A stretch of 64,000 nucleotides of DNA. It comes from Mercurialis annua. Lineage: Eukaryota > Streptophyta > Magnoliopsida > Malpighiales > Euphorbiaceae. The stretch is taken from contig NC_065572.1 of the NCBI RefSeq assembly GCF_937616625.2, positions 38,157,653-38,221,652 on the forward strand, in the 5' to 3' direction. Under the pieces are notes generated by a model. It did no database searches and was not told the DNA's origin. It saw nothing but the letters and a program-made list of their open reading frames with translations. This document shows, one piece after another, positions 38,462 through 48,960 of this stretch; within the stretch, counting starts at the first letter, position 1; each line of letters opens with the position of its first letter. The position numbers and the translations under genes are program-made.

Positions 38462-40822
38462 CCAAACCTTTCCCATTTTTAGAGATTTAAGCCAAACGTT
38501 TACAAACGTTTGGATTTATTTCGTAACGTTTTGAAAACGTTTGGCTTAAATTGCTAAAAATGTGAAACATTTGGTTTTGTTCTGTAACTTTTGTGAACGT
38601 TTGGCTTAAATCGCTAAAAATCTGAAACATTTGGATTTGTTTCGTAACGTTTTAAACGTTTGGTTTGGTTTTGTAACGTTTGTAAATGTTTGGCTTAAAT
38701 AGCTAAAAATGTGAAACGTTTGGATTTGTTTCGTAACGTTTGTAAACGTTTTGTTTAAATCGCTCAAATGGGGAAACGTTTGGATTTGTTTCGTAACGTT
38801 TGTAAATGTTTGGCTTAAATCGCTACAAAGGTGAAACGCTTGGATTTATGTCGTAACGTTTGTAAACGTTTGGCTTTAATCGCTAAAAAGGTGAAACGTG
38901 CTTGGATTTATGTCGTAACGTTTGTAAACGTTTGGCTTTAATCGCTAAAAAGGTGAAACGTTTGTAAACATTTAAAAACGCTCCGAAATAAAACCAAACG
39001 TTTCACCTCTTTAGCAATTTAAGCCAAACGTTTAAAACGTTACGAAACAAATCCAAACGTATAAAACGTTACGAAACAAATTCTAATGTTTAAACGTTAC
39101 GAAACAAATCCAAACGTTTAAAATATTTAGAAACAAATCCAAACGTTTCACCTTTTTAGCGATTTAAGCAGAACATTTACAAACCTTACAAAAAAAATCC
39201 AAACGTTTCACCTTTTTGGCAATTTTATCCAAATGTTTACAAACGTTAGAAAACAAAACCAAACGTTAGACCTTTCTAGCGATTTAAGACAAACGTTTAA
39301 AACTTTACGAAACCAATCCAAACGTTACACCTTTTTAGCGATTTAAGACAAACGTTTACAAACATTACGAAAAAAATCCAAACATTTCCCCTTTTTAGCG
39401 ATTTAAGCCAAACGTTTAAAACATTTCGAAATAAATCCAAACGTTCCATCTTTTTAGAAATTTAAGCCAAACGTTTACAAACGTTACGATACAAATCCAA
39501 ATGTTTAACCTTTTTAGCGATTTAAGCCAAAAGTTAACAAACATTACAAAACAAATCAACACGCTTCACCTTTTTAGCGATTTAAGCCAAACGTTTACAA
39601 ACGGTACGAAACAAATCCAAATGTTTTACCTTTTTAGCTATTTAAGCTAAACGTTTAAAACGTTTCACCTTTTTAGAGATTGAATCCAAGCGTTTACAAA
39701 CGCTACGGAAAAAATAAAAATGTTTAAATTGTTACGAAACAAATTCAAACGTTTCACATTTTTAGCGATTTAAGCCAAACGATACGAAACAAATCCAAAA
39801 GTTTCACCTTTTTAGCGATTAAAGTTAAACGTTTATAACGTTTCGAAACCAATCCGAATGTTTAAAACGTAGCGAAACAAATCCAAACGTTTCACCTTTT
39901 TAGCAATTTAAGCCAAACATGTATAACATTACAAAACAAATCCAAACATTTATAACGTTACGAAACAAATCCAAACGTTTCACCTTTTTAGCGATTTAAG
40001 CCAAAAATTTACAAGCGTTGCGAAACAAATCCAAATGTTTCACATTTTAAGCGATTTAAGCGAAACGTTACAAAACATTTAATTCGCTAAAAATGTGAAA
40101 TTTTTGGATTTGTTTTGTGACGTTTTAAACGTTTGGATTGGTTTCGTAACGTATTAAACGTTGGCACGTTTCCCCTTTTTAGAGATTTAAGCCAAACGTT
40201 TATAATGTTAGGAAACCAATTCAAACGTTTAAAACGTTACGAAATAAATCCTAATGTTTCACCTTTTTAAGCCAAACGTTTACAAACGTTTCACATTTTT
40301 AGCGATTTAAGCCAAACGTTTACAAACGTTACAAAACAAATCCAAACGTATACCCTTGTTAGCGATTTAAGCCAAATGTTTACAAACGTTACAAAACAAA
40401 TCCAAACATTTCATATTTTTGGCGATTTAAGCCAAACATTTCAAACGTTACAAAACCAATACAAACGTTTAAAACATTACGAAACAAATCCTAACGTTTC
40501 ACCTTTTTAGCAATATAAGCCAAACATTTACAAGCGTTACAAAAAAAAAACAAACGTTTAAACCGTTACCAAACAAATCCAAACATTATAAGCCAAACGT
40601 TTACAAACATTACAAAACCAATACAAACGTTTCAAACGTTACGAAACAAATCCAATCGTTTCACCTTTTTAGCGATTTAAGCCAAAGGTTTACAAACGTT
40701 ACGAAACAAATCCAAACGTTTCCCCTTTATTGCGATTTTAGCCAAACATTTACAAAAGACACGAAATAAATCCAAATGTTTCACCTTTTTAGCGATTTAA
40801 GCCAAATGTTTGAAAACGTTAC
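38462..40822. repeat. 60-bp satellite array C
   Basis: Satellite between the CACTA fragment and the Tat-like element: plus to about 38505, minus to about 38965 (switch on AAACGTTTGG at 38504-38513), then mostly plus to 40822, with a short minus stretch near 40080-40165. More divergent than array B, with many partial units (for example 39050-39130, where spacing shrinks to about 35 bp). Confidence 0.93.
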
Positions 40823-40862
40823 TGATAACAACACAGATGAACAATCTCAAAAATAGAACATA

Positions 40863-41042
40863 AACCGAGTAAGACACACCACAACACCATCTCGGCTCAA
40901 CCGAGTAAGACACACCACAACACCATCTCAGCTCAACCGAGTAAGACACACCACAAGACCACCTCGGTTAGCTAAGTAATACACATAGCAACACCATCTC
41001 AGATACACCGAGCAGCATACATTGCAACATCATCTCAGCTTT
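40863..41042 (+). repeat. 36-bp tandem repeats in U3
   Basis: Units begin AACCGAGTAAGACACACCAC and end CCATCTCGGCTC; three close copies then two diverged ones. The same array occurs in the 3' LTR at about 49001-49180. U3 position just upstream of the TATA box suggests enhancer-like duplication, which is inference. Confidence 0.85.
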
Positions 41043-41175
41043 GTCCGAGTTTACCTCTCACTGATTACAAAGACAAATCTGTCAGAAAGTACCCTGACAT
41101 TCCAGACAATATCTGCACAGACAAAGAGAATGAAATCAGACTTGTCGGCCCAGACAAAGAGGAACAAAGACATAG

Positions 41176-41182
41176 TATAAAA
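41176..41182 (+). promoter_or_regulatory. TATA-box-like motif of the 5' LTR promoter
   Basis: TATAAAA in the context CATAGTATAAAAGGCTAAG; the same motif lies at 49314-49320 in the 3' LTR. It is placed about 230 bp before the LTR end, plausible for the U3/R boundary. Confidence 0.6.
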
Positions 41183-41409
41183 GGCTAAGAAAAAGAAGGT
41201 AAAAAGGTTAATTCTCTTTTTCTCTCAACTAAAAACTCTTATTCACTTCTTATTCTTTCTCTCACTAAAACACCTATTGACTTGACTGTCGGAGCAGTTT
41301 ACCAGAATCCCCTTCCGGCACCCTTCTAACGGTTGTATTGTGCCTTTCAAGTACGATTGTGAAGCCACCACCGGATCAAGGAGTCGCCGCCATTCCGCAA
41401 GTTATCATT

Positions 41410-41427
41410 TGGCGCCGTCTATGGGAA
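41410..41427 (+). other. primer binding site (non-Met type)
   Basis: TGGCGCCGTCTATGGGAA begins 2 bp after the LTR end. TGGCGCCGTC-type PBS sequences are usual in Tat/Ogre/Athila-type elements rather than the Met-type PBS seen in the LARD of this window. The exact tRNA cannot be assigned by eye. Confidence 0.75.
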
Positions 41428-41475
41428 AGAAAGTAAGAAAGTTTCCCCCTTTCTATCTCACCGGAGGGCAATAGG

Positions 41476-43152
41476 ATGAGCAGGGTAGAGGGAGACGATC
41501 CCCCAACTAGAGAACATGACACACACGATAATATGACAGGAGATGGACTCAATGCACCACCGAGAAGAGCTACCAGAGATAGGTCGTTCTGCCTGGCAAC
41601 GACATCCTGGGGAGGGACACACTTGGGCACCACATCTGGAATAATCACTCAATACCCGTGGGGAATGCCATACTTCACACCTATGCAACAAACCACTCAA
41701 ATTTTTTCCTTATGGCCGGGTGTAACCCCGATCAATCTCACATTCACACCGAGTATCAGCCCCACGCCCATGCTAGCCCCAATCGCTGAAAATCAAAACC
41801 CCACACCAGCACAGATACAAGAATATATTGAGTTCCATGCTCGGCAGTTAGCTTTCCTTCAACAAGTGTAACAAGGCCACGCTCGGCCAATCGCCCCCAC
41901 CATATCTCAAGGCAATATTACCACCCCACCATACATACCAGCCCCACCACCTCACCCACCAGAATTTTACCAAGGCCAAACAATGCTCGAAGAAGCAAAC
42001 CACGAGAAAAATCCACAAACACAAAAAAAACCCAAGGGAAAGGCAGGGGAACCAAACCGGGCACAAACGCTTGACGGACCGAAAAAGACCCCAAAACGAC
42101 TAGAAATCGAAGAAAGTGTGCATAGCTCAGGCGCAGACTGGGTAAAGAAAAAGAACCTAGAGCAGGAAATCACTGAAAGGGTGAGAACCAAAATGGAAAA
42201 ACTCAGAAGGAGAGAGCCGAAGAGCACAAGCTTCCGATACATTGGAAACCCATTGTCGACCGAGATACGAGATGAACCTTTCCCGTTAAACTATAAAACA
42301 CCACAACTAGATGATTACAATGGAACAGGGGATCCGATCACACACTTGAGCTGTTTTCAGGTGGTCATGATGGTACAAAGTTTGTTTGAAGCTGCCGTCT
42401 GCAAACTTTTCCCGATAACCCTTAAGGGGCCAGCAACAATCTGGTACCGAAGTCTGAAAGAAGGCTCTATCCAAAGTTTCGACGAGCTAGCAAGAGCTTT
42501 CCGAACTCATTTCACACCGAGCATAAAACGAAAGAAGAAGTCCAGTGATCTCAAACTTTGCTATCAGAAACCCGGAGAAAGCTTGCAGAGTTATATCGGC
42601 AGATTTAACGCGGAGGCTGTCGAAGTAGGAAACCTGAATGATGATACCGTAATAGACGCAATGAAGGATAACACAACGATGATGGCATTCTGAGACAACC
42701 TGATAACAAATCCAGTGCAAACTTACTCTCAGCTCATGGACCGAGCCTGTAATTACATCAATTTGGATGAAGAGCAACGAAGGAAAGCCACACAGACAAC
42801 AGCACAGTTTCAAACGCAGAGACCAAATTTCAGTCAGACGGTCAGGCAAGACAGATTCAGGCCAAGAGATCAACGGAAACCCGTTCCACCGCGAATGGAA
42901 CTACACCGACCAGTAAAGGTAGAAGACCAAGCCTTTATTCCACTCAACACACTGAGATCACACATCCTAATGTGGATTCAAATTAATAATGAACTAGTAA
43001 GATACCCACCAAAGTTGCAGTATGAGGGGGACAGAAAGAAATATTGCCAATTTTACGATGGTCACGGCCACGTCACTAATGAGTGTGGAAGTATAAAGAA
43101 AGAAATAGATCGATTAGTGCAAGTCAGCCGCTTAAAAGACTTTGTAGCATAG
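41476..43152 (+). pseudogene. gag: gag of the Tat-like element, two premature stops
   Basis: One continuous frame of 558 codons broken by TAA at 41869-41871 and TGA at 42691-42693. The N-terminal third is Pro/Thr/Gln-rich and low in complexity. The central part (about 42280-42690) is a retrotransposon gag capsid domain: YNGTGDPITHLSCF, then LKGPATIWYRSL, then FDELARAFRTHF. The C-terminal part has a degenerate zinc knuckle, CQFYDGHGHVTNEC, near 43050. The chosen start at 41476 is the first ATG after the PBS. Sequence after both stops stays gag-like, so these are late nonsense changes. The frame ends at 43152, immediately before the triplicated protease/RT block; the usual gag-protease linker is deleted. 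Confidence 0.88.
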
Positions 43153-43157
43153 AACAA

Positions 43158-44017
43158 AAAGCAGGCTTACCTCGGTATAGGATGCTCGGTCCTAAATCTA
43201 AAACCAATCAAAACTCCTCTAGTCGGTCTAGGAGGAGCACCAGTACGAGTAGAAGGAGTAGCGGAATTAACAGTGGAGCTAGGAAAAGAAAATGGTGCAC
43301 CAAAAGGAGGTTTAATTGGCATCACAAAGAAATTCAAAACACTTTTTTATGGTTGTTGATATGCAACTCGCCTACAATGTAATACTTGGCAGACCAATGC
43401 TATACAACACCGGGGCAGTTACGTGCATCAAATACTTGTCAATGAAAATACCCACCAGAGAGGGAGTGGTGACAGTCAAAGGAAGGCAAGACATAGCCAA
43501 ACAGTGCTGCTTCGTATCAATGAGAGATGTATCAGAAACCCTGGCTATCGAAACAATGGAGATACCAGACTCAGATGAAGGCAAGCTCAAACCTTATGGA
43601 AAACTAGAAAGGGTTAACCTATCAAGAGTAACACCAAGATCGGTCCAAATAGGTGTTGCACTGCCCGAACCAGTAAAACATGAGATAACAGACATGTTAA
43701 TCAGAAATGAAGTAGAATTTGTCAACACCTTAGGCGAGATAGAAGGGGTAGACCCGGCAATCATCTCACATAAGATGAATGTAGATCCAAAACATAAACC
43801 AGTCAAACATAAGAAAAGAGCCTTCGCAGTAGACAGACAAATTGCCATCAGGGCCAAAGTAGACAAACTATTGGAAGCAGGTTTCATTAGAAGAGTGTAT
43901 TACCCGGAGTGGCTATCAAACGTCGTGCTCATTAAAAAGCCGAATGGAAAATGGAGACTATGCATAGACTTCACAGACCTAAACCGAGCATGCCCCAAGG
44001 ATAGCTATCCTCTGCTA
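43158..44017 (+). pseudogene. pol fragment, unit 1 (protease tail + RT N-terminus)
   Basis: Begins inside protease after its active-site region, at QAYLGIGCSVLNLKPIKTPL, and runs to RT motif FTDLNRACPKDSYPLL. The frame breaks at the T6 run near 43345, then stays open from 43316 to beyond 44017. It ends where unit 2 starts, so the RT fingers are followed by pre-protease sequence instead of the catalytic palm. It cannot give a working enzyme. Confidence 0.85.
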
Positions 44018-45043
44018 ATGAACATATCGGTGGCCAAGCCTTTACCCGAGGTCAACTTCGGCCCAGTCGATGGCGAAGGAATAGACTTTCCTCACAAGAC
44101 CCCTTGGTAATCTCGGGATTAATAGAAAATTTCTGGGTAATGAGACAGTTGGTGGATGAGGGAAGCTCAGTTAACCTCATCACAAAGCAGGCTTACCTCG
44201 GTATAGGATGCTCGGTCCTAAATCTTAAACCAATCAAAACTCCTCTAGTCGGTCTAGGAGGAGCACCAGTACGAGTAGAAGGAGTAGCGGAATTAAAAGT
44301 GGAGCTAGGAAAAGAAAATGGTGCACCAAAAGGAGGTTTAATTGGCATCACAAAGAAATTCAAAACACTTTTTTATGGTTGTTGATATGCAACTCGCCTA
44401 CAATGTAATACTTGGCAGACCAATGCTATACAACACCGGGGCAGTTACGTGCATCAAATACTTGTCAATGAAAATACCCACCAGAGAGGGAGTGGTGACA
44501 GTCAAAGGAAGGCAAGACATAGCCAAACAGTGCTGCTTCGTATCAATGAGAGATGTATCAGAAACCCTGGCTATCGAAACAATGGAGATACCAGACTCAG
44601 ATGAAGGCAAGCTCAAACCTTATGGAAAACTAGAAAGGGTTAACCTATCAAGAGTAACACCAAGATCGGTCCAAATAGGTGTTGCACTGCCCGAACCAGT
44701 AAAACATGAGATAACAGACATGTTAATCAGAAATGAAGTAGAATTTGTCAACACCTTAGGCGAGATAGAAGGGGTAGACCCGGCAATCATCTCACATAAG
44801 ATGAATGTAGATCCAAAACATAAACCAGTCAAACATAAGAAAAGAGCCTTCGCAGTAGACAGACAAATTGCCATCAGGGCCAAAGTAGACAAACTATTGG
44901 AAGCAGGTTTCATTAGAAGAGTGTATTACCCGGAGTGGCTATCAAACGTCGTGCTCATTAAAAAGCCGAATGGAAAATGGAGACTATGCATAGACTTCAC
45001 AGACCTAAACCGAGCATGCCCCAAGGATAGCTATCCTCTGCTA
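44018..45043 (+). pseudogene. pol fragment, unit 2 (pre-protease, protease, RT N-terminus)
   Basis: The pre-protease stretch VNFGPVDGEGIDFPH is followed by a frameshift near 44099 (HKTPW then stop). The protease frame 44104-44385 has the active-site region RQLVDEGSSVNLI, where Asp is followed by Glu rather than the usual Ser/Thr/Gly. It ends in a stop just past a T6 run. The RT N-terminal part (44342 on) carries YYPEWLSNVVLIKKPNGKWR and is cut at DSYPLL. A dead tandem copy. Confidence 0.85.
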
Positions 45044-45411
45044 ATGAACATATCGGTGGCCAAGCCTTTACCCGAGGTCAACTTCGGCCCAGTCGATGGC
45101 GAAGGAATAGACTTTCCTCACAAGACCCCTTGGTAATCTCGGGATTAATAGAAAATTTCTGGGTAATGAGACAGTTGGTGGATGAGGGAAGCTCAGTTAA
45201 CCTCATCACAAAGCAGGCTTACCTCGGTATAGGATGCTCGGTCCTAAATCTTAAACCAATCAAAACTCCTCTAGTCGGTCTAGGAGGAGCACCAGTACGA
45301 GTAGAAGGAGTAGCGGAATTAAAAGTGGAGCTAGGAAAAGAAAATGGTGCACCAAAAGGAGGTTTAATTGGCATCACAAAGAAATTCAAAACACTTTTTT
45401 ATGGTTGTTGA
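45044..45411 (+). pseudogene. aspartic protease region, unit 3
   Basis: As in unit 2: a one-base frame change near 45125 separates pre-protease from the protease frame (45130-45411), which carries VMRQLVDEGSSVNLI, a variant of the retroviral-type aspartic protease loop, and KTPLVGLGGAPVRVEG. A stop follows a T6 run at about 45397-45402; the RT frame lies one base over, so an extra T is the simplest reason. The same frame break sits in all three units and therefore predates the triplication. Confidence 0.75.
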
Positions 45412-46948
45412 TATGCAACTCGCCTACAATGTAATACTTGGCAGACCAATGCTATACAACACCGGGGCAGTTACGTGCATCAAATACTTGTCAATGAAAA
45501 TACCCACCAGAGAGGGAGTGGTGACAGTCAAAGGAAGGCAAGACATAGCCAAACAGTGCTGCTTCGTATCAATGAGAGATGTATCAGAAACCCTGGCTAT
45601 CGAAACAATGGAGATACCAGACTCAGATGAAGGCAAGCTCAAACCTTATGGAAAACTAGAAAGGGTTAACCTATCAAGAGTAACACCAAGATCGGTCCAA
45701 ATAGGTGTTGCACTGCCCGAACCAGTAAAACATGAGATAACAGACATGTTAATCAGAAACGAAGTAGAATTTGTCAACACCTTAGGCGAGATAGAAGGGG
45801 TAGACCCGGCAATCATCTCACATAAGCTGAATGTAGATCCAAAACATAAACCAGTCAAACATAAGAAAAGAGCCTTCGCAGTAGACAGACAAATTGCCAT
45901 CAGGGCCAAAGTAGACAAACTATTGGCAGCAGGTTTCATTAGAAGAGTGTATTACCCGGAGTGGCTATCAAGCGTCGTGCTCATTAAAAAGCCGAATGGA
46001 AAATGGAGACAATGCATAGACTTCACAGACCTAAACCGAGCATGCCCCAAGGATAGCTATCCTCTGCTAAACATTGATCAGCTAGTCGACTCAACGAGTG
46101 GTTACGAAGTCTACTCGTTCATAGACGCTGCTCAAGGATACCACCAGATACCAATGCAAAAGGCCGACGAAGAGAAAACAAGCTTCGTAGCTGACAGCGG
46201 CACATACTGCTACAAAAAAATGCCCTTCAGATTAAAAAATGACGGGGCAACTTATCAGCGACTGATGAACTTTGTATTCAAGGACCACATCGGTCGAAAC
46301 ATGGAGCTGTACGTTGATGAAATCATCGTCAAATCCAAAAAAGTAGAAGACCACGCGAAAGACTTAGAAGACGTTTTCACCAAGCTAAATAAATACAAGC
46401 TCAAGTTAAACCCGGACAAGTGTGCCTTCGGAGTCCCGGCAGGGAAATTCCTCGGTTACCTCATCTCTCAAAAAGACATTAAGGTAAACCCGGAAAAAAC
46501 AAAAGCAATCATAGACATGAAAGCCCCGAAGACGGCCAAGAGATGTCTCCCATTCTTCAAAACACTAAGAAATATGGAAAGCTTCAAGTGGACCGAAGAG
46601 TGCCAACAGTCTTTTGAGGAGCACAAAAAATTTCTAAGTTCACCACTACTCGGGCGACCCGAAGCAGGAGAAGTGTTATACTTATATATAAGTGTCACCA
46701 ACAAAACAGTAGCATATGTGCTTGTAAAAGAAGAAGAAACCGAGCAGAAACCGGTGTACTACAAGAGCAAAGTGTTTAAAGGGCCCGAGCTCAAATATAG
46801 CAACATCAAAAAATTTGCATTTGCGCTGGTATTAACGGTAGAAAAACTCAACAGGTATTTTCAGACTCACACAGTGGTAGTCCGAACAAACCAACCCCTG
46901 AAAAAAACGCTTGGAAGACCAGAAACCTCTGGACGACTAATCAACTAG
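45368..46948 (+). pseudogene. reverse transcriptase and first RNase H domain
   Basis: A 526-codon open frame; its listed ATG is not the natural start. It begins with the protease tail (VVDMQLAYNVILGRPML), then a linker to RT (EVEFVNTLGEIEG). RT follows: fingers (YPEWLSSVVLIKKPNGKWR, DFTDLNRACPKDSYPLLNID), first catalytic Asp in FIDAAQGYHQI, and the palm box at 46310-46321 reading YVDE where active Ty3/gypsy RTs have YVDD. The connection region is followed by a first RNase H (EQKPVYYKSKVFKGPELKYS, then LVLTVEKLNRYFQTHTVVV). The frame stops at TAG 46946-46948 while homology runs on in the same frame at 46955. It is probably inactive from YVDE and the stop. Confidence 0.88.
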
Positions 46949-47632
46949 TCGGTCATGGTAGGATCATACGATATCAAATACGAACCAAGAATAGCAATGA
47001 AAGCTCAAATCCTAGTAGATTACGTGGCCAAAACAACAACACACGATCAACCCACCGAGGTAGACAAGGGCTTGGTCAGCTGGATATTACAAGTAGACGG
47101 AGCACCAAACATGGCCGGAGCACGGGCAGGCATGATATTAAGAGGACCACATAAGATAAAAATGCAAAACTCAATCCACCTGAATTTTCCGGCAACCAAC
47201 AATTCAGTAGAATACGAAGCCCTAATAGGAGGATTGACAATGGCGACAGTAGTCAAGGCCGAGTTCATCAAAATTCAGAGTGACTCTCAACTGGTGGTTA
47301 ACCAAGTACTCGGATTATTTGAGGTCAAAGATCCAGAAATGAAAAAATATGTAGATCGAGTTAAAGAGCTGCTCGCAAAAATTACTGAAGAAGGTGGAAA
47401 ATGGGAATTAGAGCAAATACCCAGAGAAGAGAACACAGAGGCAGACACATTGGAAAAGGCAGGAGAAGCCAAAGAAACAGTACCAGTCATACCATGCTCG
47501 ATCCAAAACTTCACCAGTATCCAAAATCCCGAGGCAACATTCCTCATCAACCTGTTAGATCAATGGATGGAACACATCATATCATACATGGAGAATGGAA
47601 GCCTACCCGAGGATAAAAAAGAGGCAAGGTAG
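46949..47632 (+). pseudogene. second (archaeal-type) RNase H of Tat lineage
   Basis: In frame with RT across the TAG at 46946-46948. After a linker (YDIKYEPRIAMKAQILVDYV) comes an RNase H fold with all four expected acidic positions visible: ILQVDGAPNMAG, NNSVEYEALIGGL, IQSDSQLVVNQVLG and PREENTEADTLEK. This extra domain after the ordinary RNase H is diagnostic of Tat-lineage Ty3/gypsy elements. The domain looks intact, but it is cut off from RT by the stop and from integrase by a second in-frame TAG at 47630-47632. Confidence 0.85.
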
Positions 47633-47785
47633 GTGAAGCGCCGAGCACCACACTTCTCATACCGAGATGGCACCCTATACAGAAAGTCATTCTCACATCC
47701 ATTGTCCAGATGCCTCACGGTTGAAGAAGGAGAATACGTCTTAGCCGAAATACACGAAGACATGTGTGGAAGCCACATCTCCCAT
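47633..47785 (+). pseudogene. integrase N-terminus, truncated
   Basis: Same frame as RT. PHFSYRDGTLYRKSFSHPLS, then CLTVEEGEYVLAEIHEDMCG is the region before and at the start of the zinc-binding domain of Ty3/gypsy integrases (the usual ..YVLxEIHEGxCGxH..). Homology is lost after GSHIS (about 47785), where the sequence becomes the tail of the antisense ORF. The DDE catalytic core and C-terminus are absent, so the element cannot supply its own integrase. Confidence 0.8.
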
Positions 47786-48458
47786 TTAGCACTCTGTCGA
47801 AACCAATCTTCCCTAAACCTCTTAACCGAGGTAGATACTTTCTCTTTAACATGCCTAGGCTCGGACTTAAGAATTTTGAAGGTAGAAAAATCATAAGCAC
47901 CGCCAAAGATAAGACCATAAATACTAGCAAAAAACTCAACCGAGAAAGGAATCTTATGTCGATACACAACCGACGAAGACAAAGGAAGTGCCTAATGCCA
48001 TTTGGGTGAAACTAACTAAGAGACATGTTATAAAATTTCAAAAAGGCCACTAAGTCGGCCTGAAGGGGAATGCGGACACCAGAATGAAGGTGTTCTACGC
48101 TTATTACTATAAAATCTGGATCAACCGGGGTGTTTATTGTCAGACCGGGAGGAGACAGTGCAAACCGATACCCCTCACGTAAATTTATCTGAGAAAGAAG
48201 ATAATCCAGATATCCCTGGTTCAGCTCGGCAAAAGTAGTTTCCATCCTCACTCGCCATGGCTTAACAGAAGAGGTCGCTTCTGAGAAACCAACTTCCTCT
48301 ACCTTATTTATCCGGGGAACGTCAACGGACCCTCCCTTGGCCGAGTCAGAACGCTCGGCCTCAGATTTATTCCCTCTCGAAGTACACTCATCCGACTCAC
48401 CCTCACCATCATCGTAAACGTCCAAATTATCATTATGGGAATCCTCCTCATACGACAA
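47770..48458 (-). pseudogene. antisense ORF of Tat/Retand-type element, frameshifted
   Basis: On the minus strand, opposite to gag-pol, between integrase and the 3' LTR. The first frame (48458 to 48012) has an acidic Ser/Asp/Glu-rich N-terminus, then LNQGYLDYLLSQINLREGYR and HSGVRIPLQADLVAFLKFYN. This resembles the plant 'putative plant transposon protein' domain (PF04195-like), often found antisense in Tat-group elements. It continues after frameshifts as VYRHKIPFSVEFFASIYGLI, then FKILKSEPRHVKEKVSTSVK, down to about 47770, where it runs into integrase sequence. Function of this protein is unknown. Domain naming is by memory of motif style, so only moderate confidence. Confidence 0.6.
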
Positions 48459-48947
48459 TATTCAACCGAGATGAAAAAACAACTCTAAATGAATCAAATC
48501 ACCCAACTATACTAACCCAGAAAGCAAAAACTCAAGAACACGAAGAACAAACGGAAAAAAGATGAAGAAATAACAATAAACAAGATCAAAACAAAGGAAA
48601 AAGAAGAACTTACTGATGAAAATCTTCGAAAGTAGAAAAGTAGACCCCAACAAAGCAAAGGAAAGAAAGAAACGAGAGCAAAGAAAGGAAAAAGAAAACT
48701 AAGCAAAGGAAAAAATGAGGGTTTTTATAGAAACCGAAGCGGGGCAACTAAAACGACGCCTCAATATATGTGCTAGTGGATAACAGATGTCAACAGGCAG
48801 AATTAAATGAAAGACACGTGTCATCGAAACGTATCAGATAAGAAAGCAATTCAAAAGACACCCAAGAGATGACGGAGCAAGATCAAAACCGAGCAAGCAA
48901 GAAATACCAAATCAAACAAAACTCGGACATAAATATCCGAACAAACT
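48459..48947. other. non-coding region between antisense ORF and 3' LTR
   Basis: AT- and purine-rich sequence with no convincing gene on either strand; the minus-strand frame 48512-48706 is low-complexity (Phe/Leu/Ser-rich) because it reads purine-rich plus-strand sequence. It likely holds the leader of the antisense transcript: TTTTTATAGAAACC at 48722 reads TCTATAAAAA on the minus strand, a possible TATA element about 265 bp upstream of the antisense start. Confidence 0.5.
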
Positions 48948-48956
48948 AGGAAGGGA
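48948..48956 (+). other. polypurine tract before 3' LTR
   Basis: AGGAAGGGA ends 4 bp before the 3' LTR start at 48961 (then CTTG). It is short but in the right place for plus-strand priming. Confidence 0.6.
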
Positions 48957-48960
48957 CTTG

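Larger units (their letters stand above)
40823..41407 (+). repeat. 5' LTR of the Tat-like element
   Basis: 585 bp, TG...CA. U3 has five degenerate copies of a 36-bp repeat, then a TATA-like TATAAAA at 41176-41182. The rest carries CT-rich leader sequence. The same length as the 3' LTR. Confidence 0.93.
43158..46069 (+). repeat. 1,026-bp protease/RT segment, three tandem copies (first partial)
   Basis: Head-to-tail units: unit 1 partial (43158-44017), unit 2 (44018-45043), unit 3 (45044-46069), with exactly 1,026-bp spacing (GCAGGCTTACC at 43161, 44187, 45213). Each unit begins with ATGAACATATCGGTGG (the region before protease) and ends ...CTATCCTCTGCTA inside RT; only unit 3 continues into the rest of RT. 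Unit 1 lacks its first 140-170 bp and joins gag within a short AAAGCAGGCTT homology. The units are almost identical: a few changes mark unit 3 (CTGAATG for ATGAATG, GCAGCAGG for GAAGCAGG). Confidence 0.95.

Noticed and set aside
43340..43352. TTTTTTA run as a retrovirus-like -1 slippery site
   Set aside because: The heptamer is not in the right phase of the upstream frame and the downstream frame needs +1, not -1. A one-base insertion explains it more simply.
43372..45939. Repeated minus-strand frames opposite the protease/RT units (72 and 97 codons, three times)
   Set aside because: Antisense shadows of the triplicated pol segment.
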